In this document: positions 45,873-57,800 of the stretch, piece by piece
How the letters are laid out: the number at the start of each line of letters is the position of its first letter
How positions within the stretch are numbered: the stretch's first letter is position 1
Assembly (NCBI GenBank): GCA_964017185.1
Contig: OZ024875.1
Coordinates: 60,445,043 to 60,509,042, forward strand
Length of the DNA: 64,000 bases
DNA from: Rugalucina vietnamica
Lineage: Eukaryota; Mollusca; Bivalvia; Lucinida; Lucinidae
Direction of reading: 5' to 3'
The notes under the pieces: model-generated
The model's database searches: none
Told to the model about the DNA's origin: nothing
What the model saw: only the letters and a program-made list of their open reading frames with translations
Position numbers and translations under genes: made by a program

Positions 45873-48800
45873 AGAGGGAGAGAGATATGTCGGGACTAAA
45901 ACAATGCTCACATGCTCTTAAGTTGATGATAGTGAAAATACGTACTCTGAGACTGACGAACTCATGACATCCGGGCCCTGCCACCAAATCAGGGATGGAT
46001 TAGTCTATTCTATACGCAATCTGAATGTTTTGACGAATAGTTAACCATCTTAAATTATACTGATGATCTTCTTTAAAAACTTGAATATATTTTCGTATTT
46101 ACAGTTTCAACCAGTCCAGCACACGACCATGGAGTTGGAGTGATGATAATCCAAATAAACTCTCACAGTACTGTGGCAGACTGAGCCTTGAACATGGCGA
46201 TGATGATAAAAGAAAGAAGCGAAAGAAGAGACAAGTACTCAACTTTGATACATCAGAAAGTGATACAAATGACCGTCTGTTTGGAAGCTCTGACAGTTTG
46301 TTTGGACAAAACTCTGAGAGTAGCTCATCAAGTAGCGATGGGTATCCTCAAGCCAGTGCATTTCAAGAGATGCTGGCACGTACCCAGTTTAATGATCGAC
46401 TGGCTGAGCTACCCAGAGCAGCTCTAGGTGTCCCGAGTGCCCAGCAGTTACCTGGAACAGGCCTGTTGGGCGACAACCTTCAAAAAGGAGGAATAGCGAC
46501 TGTCTCACCACTATATTCTCAAACAACTGTAAATTCTGATAGTGACTCAGACAAGGAAATGTCTCAACCTGGTTCACTTGACCTACTTAAAGATGCAGCG
46601 AATTTAGGATTTCAAGCGAACGCGAATATGCATAATATAAATCCACAAACAGGTCATTTCACCCAAGGGCAGCTGTTCAGTCAGCCCAGTCCAACGGTTG
46701 CGTCAAGTTTGGTTGGTTCTGTAAAAGATCATGTGGACAAATTGGGTCTTGGTGGTGATTTGCAAGCCCCGTCTCCGACAGAAATACTCGAAACTTTAAC
46801 CGAACAGATGAATGAAGGTGGGATGCAAAGTAATGATAATATAAACCAAGACGTGATCGGAATGCTATCGGCACTTAAAGAATTGAAAGGAGACAGCAAT
46901 ATGGAAAGTAAAACAAATGATAACTTTAACATTGAAAGTCCCGGATTGATGCATGTAAATCCAACAGCTCAAACTATATTTAATACTAAGACAAAACCAC
47001 ACACCGATACAAATCGTTTCAAAAGTCACCATCCAACTTTTAGACAAGACCTTCTTAGCCCTCCTACTACTGTCTCACCATTATTAATGAACGCCTTTAT
47101 TGGACAAGAAAACAAAAATTCCGATGATTCGTCGTCTGTCTCAGAAAATATTAAAGATCTACTACATGATGTTGCCAGTAATTCAGATTCGAGTCACAAG
47201 GATCTCTTAGATTCGACAAAAAATTTGTTAAAGGAAATGCAACCAACCGCACCCAGTCATTCAGAAACTTTAGAAGTTTTATCAGACAAATTAAGTGAAG
47301 GGATTACTGCACCTTCAACAAACCTGTTCAATAATAATTTTCAAGGAAGTGACAAGACTGTTGATGACTCTGATTCCAGTAGTTTCGCATCTATTGATCC
47401 TATTTCTAATGCCAAAGAAATTTCTGAGAAATTGACAGAAATTCAAAAAGAAATGTTACCTACTGATGAACTAATATCTGACGACAATAAGAAAATGGAT
47501 ATTCTATCTCCCGAAGGAAACACTGACATGATTTCTGACCTTCTCAAAAGTAATTCCGATGTTCAGTCCAAATCTACCGCGGATGATGGTGATCCTTTGG
47601 TACAGAACAAAGATTCCTATTCTGATCGCAGCAGTGATGACCTTATGACCAAGATAGAGGAAACTATATCTGATTTGCCTCTAACAGATGATAATCCAGC
47701 CACTGATCCTGCTGACTTGAAAATTCCAAGCGACGATAGTAGTTTGCTTTTGGACAAGAAAGATATGAATCTTAACCAAGATATGTTAGATATTGTCAAC
47801 TCAAATACCGACGCTAGTACAGACGATACAGACAACGATGCCGAATCCATCTTACAAACAATATCTACAGACGACACTCCTTCATTACAGGAAACACTAA
47901 CAGATCTTAAACCAGATAGTGAGAATATTTTAAAACATGAAACCGACGAAAATGACCAAAGTATTCTTAGCCCTTTAACAAATGATGATGGTAAATTGAA
48001 TGAAATTGTTGAAACATTGGAAAAAACTACAGGTTTATCTTCAGATGATACTCCCAAAGAGACACTTCCTTCAACAGATTTCAGTGACGATAAGACTATA
48101 GCTGAAAATCTCAAAGATTACTTGTCGATGACAAAATCGGTTAGCGATAAGCAAGACTCAGATGATGCTTCTGTAGACAGTCCTACTGATGGTGTTTCTG
48201 TTGTTGAAAATATTCTGGATGAGTCGGATGTTTTACAGAAAGAAAATGATTCTGACAGTACAAATGAATCAAATCTTGAATTAGGTATACCGGATACAGA
48301 AGAAAGAAGTGAGGCGAAAGCAATGGTTAACACAATAGAAGACATCGATGACATCGTATCCTCAGAAACACCAGATTTAACTGAAAATGATTCACAACTT
48401 CCAGCTCAAGATGCTGCTGACAAGGCAGAAACAACGATAAACGACCAGACATCGGTTATAACTGATGATTCAGAAGATCAAGTAGAACAGCTACTATCGG
48501 ATCTTGGACTCAATACTACAGATGATGGAGTTGATAATAATGAAGATACAGATAATATAGAGTCTGAAACAGGTGTTCGAGAACTCGAGGAGCCAAGTGA
48601 CACGAAGACAATAGCTCTGAATGATGGCGAAGAATTAAATGCAAACGAGCCATCAGACATGATTGCAACAAACGAAGATACGATTTCTGATATTGTCGAC
48701 GATATTGATTCTACACCATACAGTGAAACCGAAGAGGTTTTAAATGACGGAAGCGATTTGCTTGAGAACTACAATAAGTTGTTGGGAAATAACGAACAAG

Positions 48801-51800
48801 ATGCAGATATAAACGATAAGCTCGTAGAAGAGATAAATGACCTTGCAGAAACGGTCACTGAAACTAAACAAGGCATGTCTGGAAAGACAGAATTACCTGA
48901 TGATACAGATATACCCGAGGCTGCTGAAACTGGCGACATAAGAGAGAAGGTAGTAGAAGAAATTCTGAACCCTGATACTGATACAACACTAGAGGATATG
49001 GTAGAAAAGGTAGAAGAAACCATTAGCCCTGATGTCGATTCGCCCCTGGACGACTTAAAAGATAGGATCGAGGAAACAACGAACTCCGATACAGATTCAT
49101 CATTGGATGATATAATTGAAAAGGCAGAGGAAACAATCAGCCCTGATGCAGATTCACCTCTGGATGACTTAAAAGATAAGGTTGATGACTTAAAAGATAA
49201 GGTGGAGGAAATTACAAACACTGATAAAGATACTTCGCTGGATGATTTGTCAGATAAAGTAGAGGGAGCACTGAACACTGATACAGATACTTCACCTGAT
49301 GATTCTATGGATGATATGCCTAGTTTATCCGAAGCATTATCACCTGAAAACGAGAAAACAGCCATTCTACCTGCTGTTGGTAGCCAAGAAATGGAGCTGG
49401 GGACGTGCCGACAGAAGCTGCCGTCAGTCTGCTTCTCATATCAACTTGAGGTTAAAAACAAAGGTAATGGAACTTTGGTTATTTTGAAATAAATATGAAC
49501 TTTTAGGATTGCTATGTACAACGATGCATACACATGCAGACACATTAATGATTTTATATTTTCATTAATATTTGTTAAAATGAAGGGTGATATACAGGTA
49601 GTATGGAAAAAAATCATAACAAAGACTAAGAATCATACTTTACAATATGAAGTATATTTCTTGTTAGTATAAAGTGCACATATTCCGCTTACCAAAGTCA
49701 ATTAATGTAGTCTAAGGGACACATGTTTTTTTTCCATTCATCGAACTGCTCTTCTAAAAATATATTTGCTTACAGTTTCCACTTGCGAGAAGGGTTGGTA
49801 TGGTCATATTCTGCACAACAAGTGTTATCGAATCATCAATACAAAGCAGAGCTATAGACAGTCAGCAGCACAATGCCAGAGCCTGAATGCAAACATAGTA
49901 GAAGCTGAGACCGAGTTCGAGAGAATGTTTACACTACTGGCAGTTTCCATGGACGGGGTACTTTTCAGAGGTAAATCAAATGAATTAAACAAATATGCAT
50001 TTTTGGTGAAGAAGATATTATACGGGTTGTAGGCAAACTAATCAAGATGCTTAAAAATGTGCAAAAAATTGTTCAGTCACAATCTAACAATGATGCTGTT
50101 GTTCCGTCATAGAAAATGGAAACTGACTGGTCTAAGCTTTTGTTAGTTGCTTTTAAGCTTTTAAACAGCTGGGCTTCGAATAAGCAGGAAAACATTGGGG
50201 AACGCCATAAACTCAATAATATTGCGTTTAACGTTGAACAGATGATTGGCTATTTTGACGAAGTGTTCTGATTTTACTGTCGGCATGATTGATTGTGAAA
50301 AATTAACCTGACAATAACTACAAATACGGACAGATGGATTTGTTCAGTAATTTGTTATATCTCTTCATATAATATATGGTAAAAGAGATCAAACTCCAAG
50401 ACTGAATTATTTGATTTTATATATTTCCCGACTAGTTTCGGTGCATTAACTTTGTCAAGGGACATCAATAAACAACAATGGAGAATGATGACATCAACGT
50501 CACACGACGTCAATGACAACGACGTCAAAAAATGATAATGACGTTGGCGTAAAAATGGTGATTCTATAATAATAAGCATGCAGTTCAAGAAAACAGGATA
50601 TCTCTTCACCATTTTCTAATAGCATTGCTCGCTCCTCATGAAGTTTTAGGAACACAGACCCTTAACAGAAAAACGAATGCAAACCTCCAGCTTTTTTATC
50701 ATTCGAGCCACCACATGGGAAAACCAACAATCTGCATAGGCGAAAACAAAGGCGCAGATCAGCTTCGCAGTAACTGCGAAGCTGATCAGCGCCTTTGCTT
50801 TCGGTACTCGGATAGTACAATTCCTCTTCTACTTAAATCCGAAATTTCAAGCTTCTAGCTTCTCATCAGGAAAACATGTCCATGTATTGAATACCCCCTC
50901 AAACCCCACTTTTATATAGTAAAACTTGGGTATGCAGGTGTATATCTATTTTTCTTATTTTTGCTTCAAAACATAGATTGTGGGTACTCGTTAGAACCGC
51001 CTCGGTGAGGCGGTTCTAACTTGTACCCACAATCTATGTTTTGAGCAAAAATAAGAAAAAAAAAATTCAATTTTTTTCTAATGAAAATTCCAATTTTTAC
51101 AAGTTGAAAAAATCTGTATATTATATGGGCGTGTTTTCGTAATGTATCCACAGGAACAAAGTTCTGGAGGAGACCAGCACAAGCAGGTGTTTGTCAGTAC
51201 TATGATGAAGCCGGGATCAAGGATGCCAACAACTGTAACAGAGCTCTCAATGCCATCTGTGAGAAACCAGCTGGTCAAACAGGTATCTGAGATTTTGCTA
51301 TAGACAGCAATAGAATGGTTTCAATAAGTTGACCCTTAATTTGAAGCTATTCAATAATACTTTTGAACGTTTTCACTGCTTCCAAACAGAATGTTTTGTG
51401 TATTTTCTGAGCTAATTTCCACTAATTTCTGCCAATATTGATTTTTTTTCTGACCACATTACCTGGATTTTGACTGGACCACGAATAAGCAAAAATTACA
51501 GACAAATGTATTGGAGATTCTAATCCATCGAAAAATATTAATCCAAATTCCAAAGGATCAAGATTTTATATTTTATTTTAAAGTAGGAATAGAAGGCACA
51601 GAGAGAACAGTCTTAATTTCGATACATGATTTAGTAACCTTTCAAGTCAGAATTTTGGCGAAATTTAAAATCAATGTTAAATAAAGCACGACGCTTACAT
51701 TAAAATTGAATAAGCTGAATCAACAGTTACAGGTGATAATTCTGCAACTAGTCAACATATAAATGAGGGGGGAAACTTCACATAATCTTAACACGTTTCT

Positions 51801-54800
51801 TCTTATTACAGCTGTTCTACCAGACAACAATCCCGAAGATTCTGAGAAACTTGTATATATGATGGCAAATAGAGACATTATTCTCCCATGTGGTCTGACT
51901 AATACAACGCACGAACTACCGGTAATGTGGTTCAAGGATGGTCTTCTAGTTTCGACAATCACTAGTGGTTAGTCCCTTAAAGAAGCCTTCCAAACTCAAA
52001 TAAGTCTAGAAAACGAGACAGGAAAATAGTAATATTAGAGTTTGAACATGCATTAGACAGTCGATACAAAGATCAGTATTAACCCAAATTAAGGTTGAAC
52101 CATTAACTCTTCTAAGAAACTGATTTTTAAACTGGTTAAAATTTCTGACTCCCCAGAATAATCTCTTAACTAATCATAGAGCAACAACTTTTCAGATGAT
52201 AGTGAAAACCCATCATTAATTCTTAACCGTGATTTGGTGAAGAACATCCGATTAAAGACGAACAGGGATATGTCTATGGCAGCCTTACAGGGCAGATATT
52301 GGTGTGAAGTATGGGACACACATTCTTCTGCTGTTGCTGGGGATTGGCCACTCAAAAGACGATCTAGTGCATACGACATACGGTTTTCAGGTTTGTTCAG
52401 TTTGGACCACCTCTCTTTGAAACAGATCCATAAGTGATAACACAAGCAGTCACGAACGACATTGACGTGAAGTACCTTGAAGCAACGTGAAAGGGCCAAC
52501 CAAAACACCATTCTAGGTTTTATTGGGCCTGTTCATTTAAGCAAATTGCATCCTCGACACTGTTTTTGCCATCCAGTCTAGCTGTAATGGACAATATTGT
52601 TTGTAAAAAAGGACCAGAAAATTTAAATATAAAGCTACAATATAAAATCTGGAAGGCTCAGCTGTCTAAGTACCATTCTGCAGCAAGATAATAAACACTT
52701 AGTTTAACATGCTGACGTTACGAAAACGATTTGATGCTATTATGATGTGATTCCAATTGTAATACACAGTGTTTATACCAGAAAACACGAGTTTTTATTG
52801 TCAGTGATGTCTAACAAGCACAGCATTAATTGTAATTAAATAGTTGCAACTTCCTTTGACCTTTGGTTTGACAATGATTGTAAGAACTCATTATAATTTG
52901 TCTAAGCTTTCGTTTTCTAGACAATGTCACGAATGTACATGATGCCTGTAAAATGAGTCTTTGCAAAGACTTGGCGATCAAAATTAGCAGTTTTATATCC
53001 ACCAACAAAACATTCTTAAGTTGACTATGTATTTTTCGTAACAGACGTGATGTCTTTCCATGGCTCTATGGCTCTCAACCAGTTCAGTTATAAAGACCAG
53101 ACTCTGTTTAACTTGATGGATAAGACGTTCCCAAGCCTCGATGCTATAGAGACTGATCTAAAGAGAGTCTTCAGAGATGTACTACCAGTACTGAGAGGGA
53201 CGCTGGATTATGTTAGCGGGGTTTATGCGCACGTGGATAGAGTCAGGTAAAATTAGATATCCTATATCTATATCTGCTTTGAATGTTCATCCCTTCTTTC
53301 TTTACTTTTTTGTAGCATTTATTGCTGTGCGTTTCGGCATCATGTGGAATTCTGTATAAACGGATTTTATTTTCATTTACCAAGAAGATGAGCCTTTTAC
53401 AAGTTTTATCATAGTGTATGCATATTATAAGTATAAAAAAGGTTAGTCATTATATTGTAGCATAGAAATTAGAAATTAGAAACAGATAATTTCATATATT
53501 ATTTTCATTTTCAGATCCTCTCCAAGAGTGTTAGAGTATCACACCTACATCTCTCTGAACAAGGTCTACAATGATAACGACGAGATTGAGGTGTATAACA
53601 GACTGAAGGGACTGCTCAGGGCGGTGCTAGGAAATGCTCAGTATATGTCCAACCTCCCAGGCAAAACACCCGTCACCACCTTCAGGACAATGGCTTTACA
53701 GAGTACAAGTAAGATATCTACACCCCCTATTCACACACGGAATACTCTGAACGCGAAGTAGACCCAATTTGCAGTATTTGTAATGATTATTGCTTAACAT
53801 GGTGTATAGATCTAACTAATATGTAGTGTAATCCAATCATATTATTTACTTTAATTTTTACTTTTTTTCTGTAGAAAAATAAAATTGAAATACCATCAAC
53901 TCATATAAGCACGTTGTCGTTTTGGTGGGACAATGGCCCACAGTATAGAAAATAAAAATAAAAATAAAACTGAGATCATTTAAGAGCAGTGAGCATATTA
54001 ATGAGATCGGGAATGGGCCATACCGCGGTTTCGGCTACTTAAGCCTCTACAGTGACCCTATATTCCCAGATTGGACGCCAAAGAACGTGGCGTCCCATAT
54101 GGGGTTACTCTGTTTATTTGCTTAGACGAGTCTTTGAAAGAAAAAGGAATACAAAGTTAAACATTTATTGAATAAAACGCATTTACTATTGTAGCATCCT
54201 GTCCTGCTGCTGAGCTGAGGACCAACAGTCTTAAGTCTATGCCGGGAAGGGTGTTCAAGTTTAGGCATTCTCTGCTAGGAGAAACGACACAGAGTAATGA
54301 AACTTGCAGTAAGTTGATATATAATTTTAAATAAAATCCTAGTTTGATAATAAAGATGTAAATTGTATTTTAACAAAAATTCAAAAAGAGGTTATAAATT
54401 AAAATTGTACTTCTTAAACGCTTTGTTGAATATGAAGTGATCATATTTAAATGCTTTGGCATATTCTCACTTAAAACAGAAAACATCATTAATGACACTG
54501 AGCTGTTTTAGTAAAATAACTTTTTCCGAGGAGAAACCCTATTGAAAATCATGGAATGGAATTTTATCTTCGTTCAAGTTAGTAAAGTAAAGATCGTCCC
54601 CAATATGTTATTATAGGTGCCACTGATCTACGACCAGCTGGGTCTGCGAAATGTCTGGGCGACTTTTACACCGGAGCATACTGGGGTGATGTATTAGCTA
54701 ATGACTGCACACCTATGTCGGATGAAGATGACGATGTAGAAGAAGATCTAAACGAGGAGCCAATTGACGCTTTCAATGAGGATATCTGGGGGAAAACGCC

Positions 54801-57800
54801 ACAGACAGATACTCTTACAGAAATGGCAAAGGTAGGCATACATGGTTGGTTTCTAGTTTTGGATAATATAAAAACTTTATAGACATCTCCACGTTCTTGT
54901 TAAGGTCATTTATAACAAATGCTTTCGAGCACATCATTTCAACCCAAGTAGAACCAACACTCCCTTTAAAATGATAATTAAAATGAAAGTGTTGGGTAAT
55001 AAGCCAATAACAATAACGAGAAACATTCTACAACTATATTGACCAAATGCATTTAAATTGGAAAGGAGTGTTGACTATATGGCCTGTATATGCCTATACT
55101 TTAGCGGCCCAGAACACTGCTATTAAGCTCCAGATGCTGATCCTGTAAACTGAGGACAATAGTTCCATGTCTTATGAATTGATATGTGTTAAGATATTTA
55201 CAAATTCTGTCATCATTTGGTAGAAATTTAGGTTTCCGTGGGGTTGGGGTCAAAATTTCATGACTACAAAAAGGTAGAAATTTTGTTTTTTTCTTGCATG
55301 GTGACGATTGTTGTTACTAATGTTTGTATTTTAGAGCATTCATTCGACAGAAACATGCATGAATCATGTAAAAATGCGCAGAAAATCTTTAAATATTTGC
55401 AGTATGAAACATTGTTTAGAAAACTTTTAGGAGGTACCTGTATAGCATTTCTGCATATTGAATATTAGAATACCATATATATTCTATAAATAAAAGTTGC
55501 AAAAAGTGCCGTTTCCAATCTGGAATCAGTAAAAAACTCTTTAAGAAGTCAAAACTCTATGTGGCATAAGAAGCATGTTATTGCAACAAATTTGTTTGAC
55601 ATTAACATGTACAATTGAATTATTGTGGCCAAATATGTATGATAAATTCTACCTATTTGGTCATGTCCAATGTAGCATAACAGACATTTACACCAGCTAT
55701 ACTACTAACACGGCTACCTATCTCCATAGTTCAACAACTCCATAGTTCAACAATGAAATGCATCTTCAAAAGATCAAGTATCGAATGCAACAAAACTAGA
55801 TTGATTGAACTGCACTTAACATATGCTAGCCAAACCCATTCATGATGTATTGAGCAAAAACCATAAACTATTAAAATCAGATCTGAAAACCTGTGCTCAA
55901 AGTATGGAAATAATAAAACAGAGATACAAATACTATAGATTAGAGGCCGTGTAAAAAACAAGGGAATGTTTGTACAGTGTGTCTCCAAAATTTTGTACCA
56001 TAAAATGATGCACACTATTAATGCTCGTGCCCAACTGATGAAAGTTGATTCTGCAGCATCCGGTTTCAAGTAAATAACATTTCCAATAGTGCAAATTATG
56101 ACCATGTTATACTATTTCATTTTCTATTACTTATAATATGTTAGATTTGCCTGAATGAGTGGCTATAACTGTTTATAATATTTGGGCTCTGGTTTTTGGG
56201 CTCTACAGTATCGTTCCCCCCAAAGAACCAACATGCCACTTTCATATATTGTGTAATACATGGCAACACATATGCATGCAAAAGCTTTTGTTGGTTCTCG
56301 GGGGGGAACAATACTCTATAAAACTTTTTCCTAATTACTATATATTTCATACAAAAAATGATTGTTCTAGCCAAAAATCCCGATCCTGTGGCACGAAACA
56401 TGGAAAACAAATTCTTTTATACAGTAGTGCATTATTCAGGGAAGTTAACATGTGCATAAGAAGACAGATTACCAGCTTTTTGTTTTTCCAAAAACCATAG
56501 GCATTTTTAAATAGAAATGGTCAATGCTTCTTTGTATGGAAAATTTGAACAATTTACTCTTCTATTTGCAGACAACTGTTGATGAAAACAATGTTGAGAA
56601 TATAACGGGTACTGTGGCGAAGATCACATCTGATGCCCTTACATTTACACCAACCGATATCAATAAGATTGCGGACGTTCTTGAGCACACAGCTGATGTG
56701 GAGAAAGTTACGGAAGAGGTAAATTAAACAGAAACTTCCACTTTTGATTGGATTCATTCAAATGGTGTCGGTCAGTCAAAACCTACTTTCGATTTCCTAA
56801 CAATGATAAAAAAGAAGGGAAATGATAAAATAAAGTTATTATTGCATTTGGTTTGCTAAATTGCAATGACATTTATTTCCGTTAGTTTCGCTTGTTCTTC
56901 AAATGTTTGTGTAAAATTTCAGGTTGGGAGGAATGTTATCGAAACAATTGATAAACTGATGACTCTCAGTGAAAAAGAGGTAGAAGTTGCCAACGTAGAA
57001 ACTAAAGCAGCTAACAGGTAAAATCATATACAATGCTTTTCTATTTGATGTATTTTTCTATCCCATCCGTAAGACCAGCTTAAGTTGTCTAAATTAAGAA
57101 CAGTGTACTTCATCCTTATACATGAAAGTAGTATGTAAACTTACTTGGAAGAAGGCAGAAAGTACTTATGTAGAAAAGAAAACAAAAGACATAAAATAAA
57201 TTTTGTATTTTACCAGGATTATCAAAAGTTTGGAGAAATGTGCCGAGAAAGTTGACATGAAAGAGCGAGACAACTTTAGACTGGTTACTGACAATATTGC
57301 CCTGGAGGTGTGGATGCTGAGGGACGACAGTCGACCAGTCATTGGTCTGGCAGCTCATACTGATGAAGTGTCACCTAAGACAGTGTTCAAGCCGAAGGAC
57401 ATTGCTACAGTCTTCAACAAGTCTCAATTGTTTGATGCCAACGTTGACGCTGCCATTGAATTACCCAAGGAAGCGTTTGCACCAAAAGCAAAAGGTATTT
57501 TCGGCTACACGTTTTGATATAATGTGTGAATGTATTTGCACGATAATGTTGAATTATTATATTGGAATGTTCACTTTGAGAAAAAAAGAGATGTACAAAA
57601 TGATATCATAAAGAATGATAAAAAACAACAGATTCTTAAATTTTCATTTCTATTTATTAAATTTGTTTACTTCGGAAAACGACAAAATTACTATCTTTTC
57701 CTTTTATACAAATTGACTTTAAGAACGTCTTTTTCCTCCAATTTCAGGTCAACCGGCGAGAAACAAACTAACAATGATGGTGTTTCGGAAAAGCAAACTA

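Larger units (their letters stand above)
49971..51153. other. Receptor intron 5
   Basis: Two MITEs are fused back to back at 50863/50864. The remainder (49971-50704) is unique, with a GACGT-rich patch near 50490-50530. The 3' splice site lies 9 nt after the end of the second MITE. Confidence 0.6.

Noticed and set aside
46298..46300. TTG at 46298 as the start of a separate 1,064-residue gene
   Set aside because: The frame is open upstream and continues through lectin-domain codons to the acceptor at 46104, with matching phase to exon 3. It is the middle of an exon.
47617..49365. Antisense ORFs of 165 and 198 aa within receptor exon 4
   Set aside because: They are Ser-rich mirrors of GAT/GAC/GAA-rich sense codons, with no domain and no independent splice or promoter signal.
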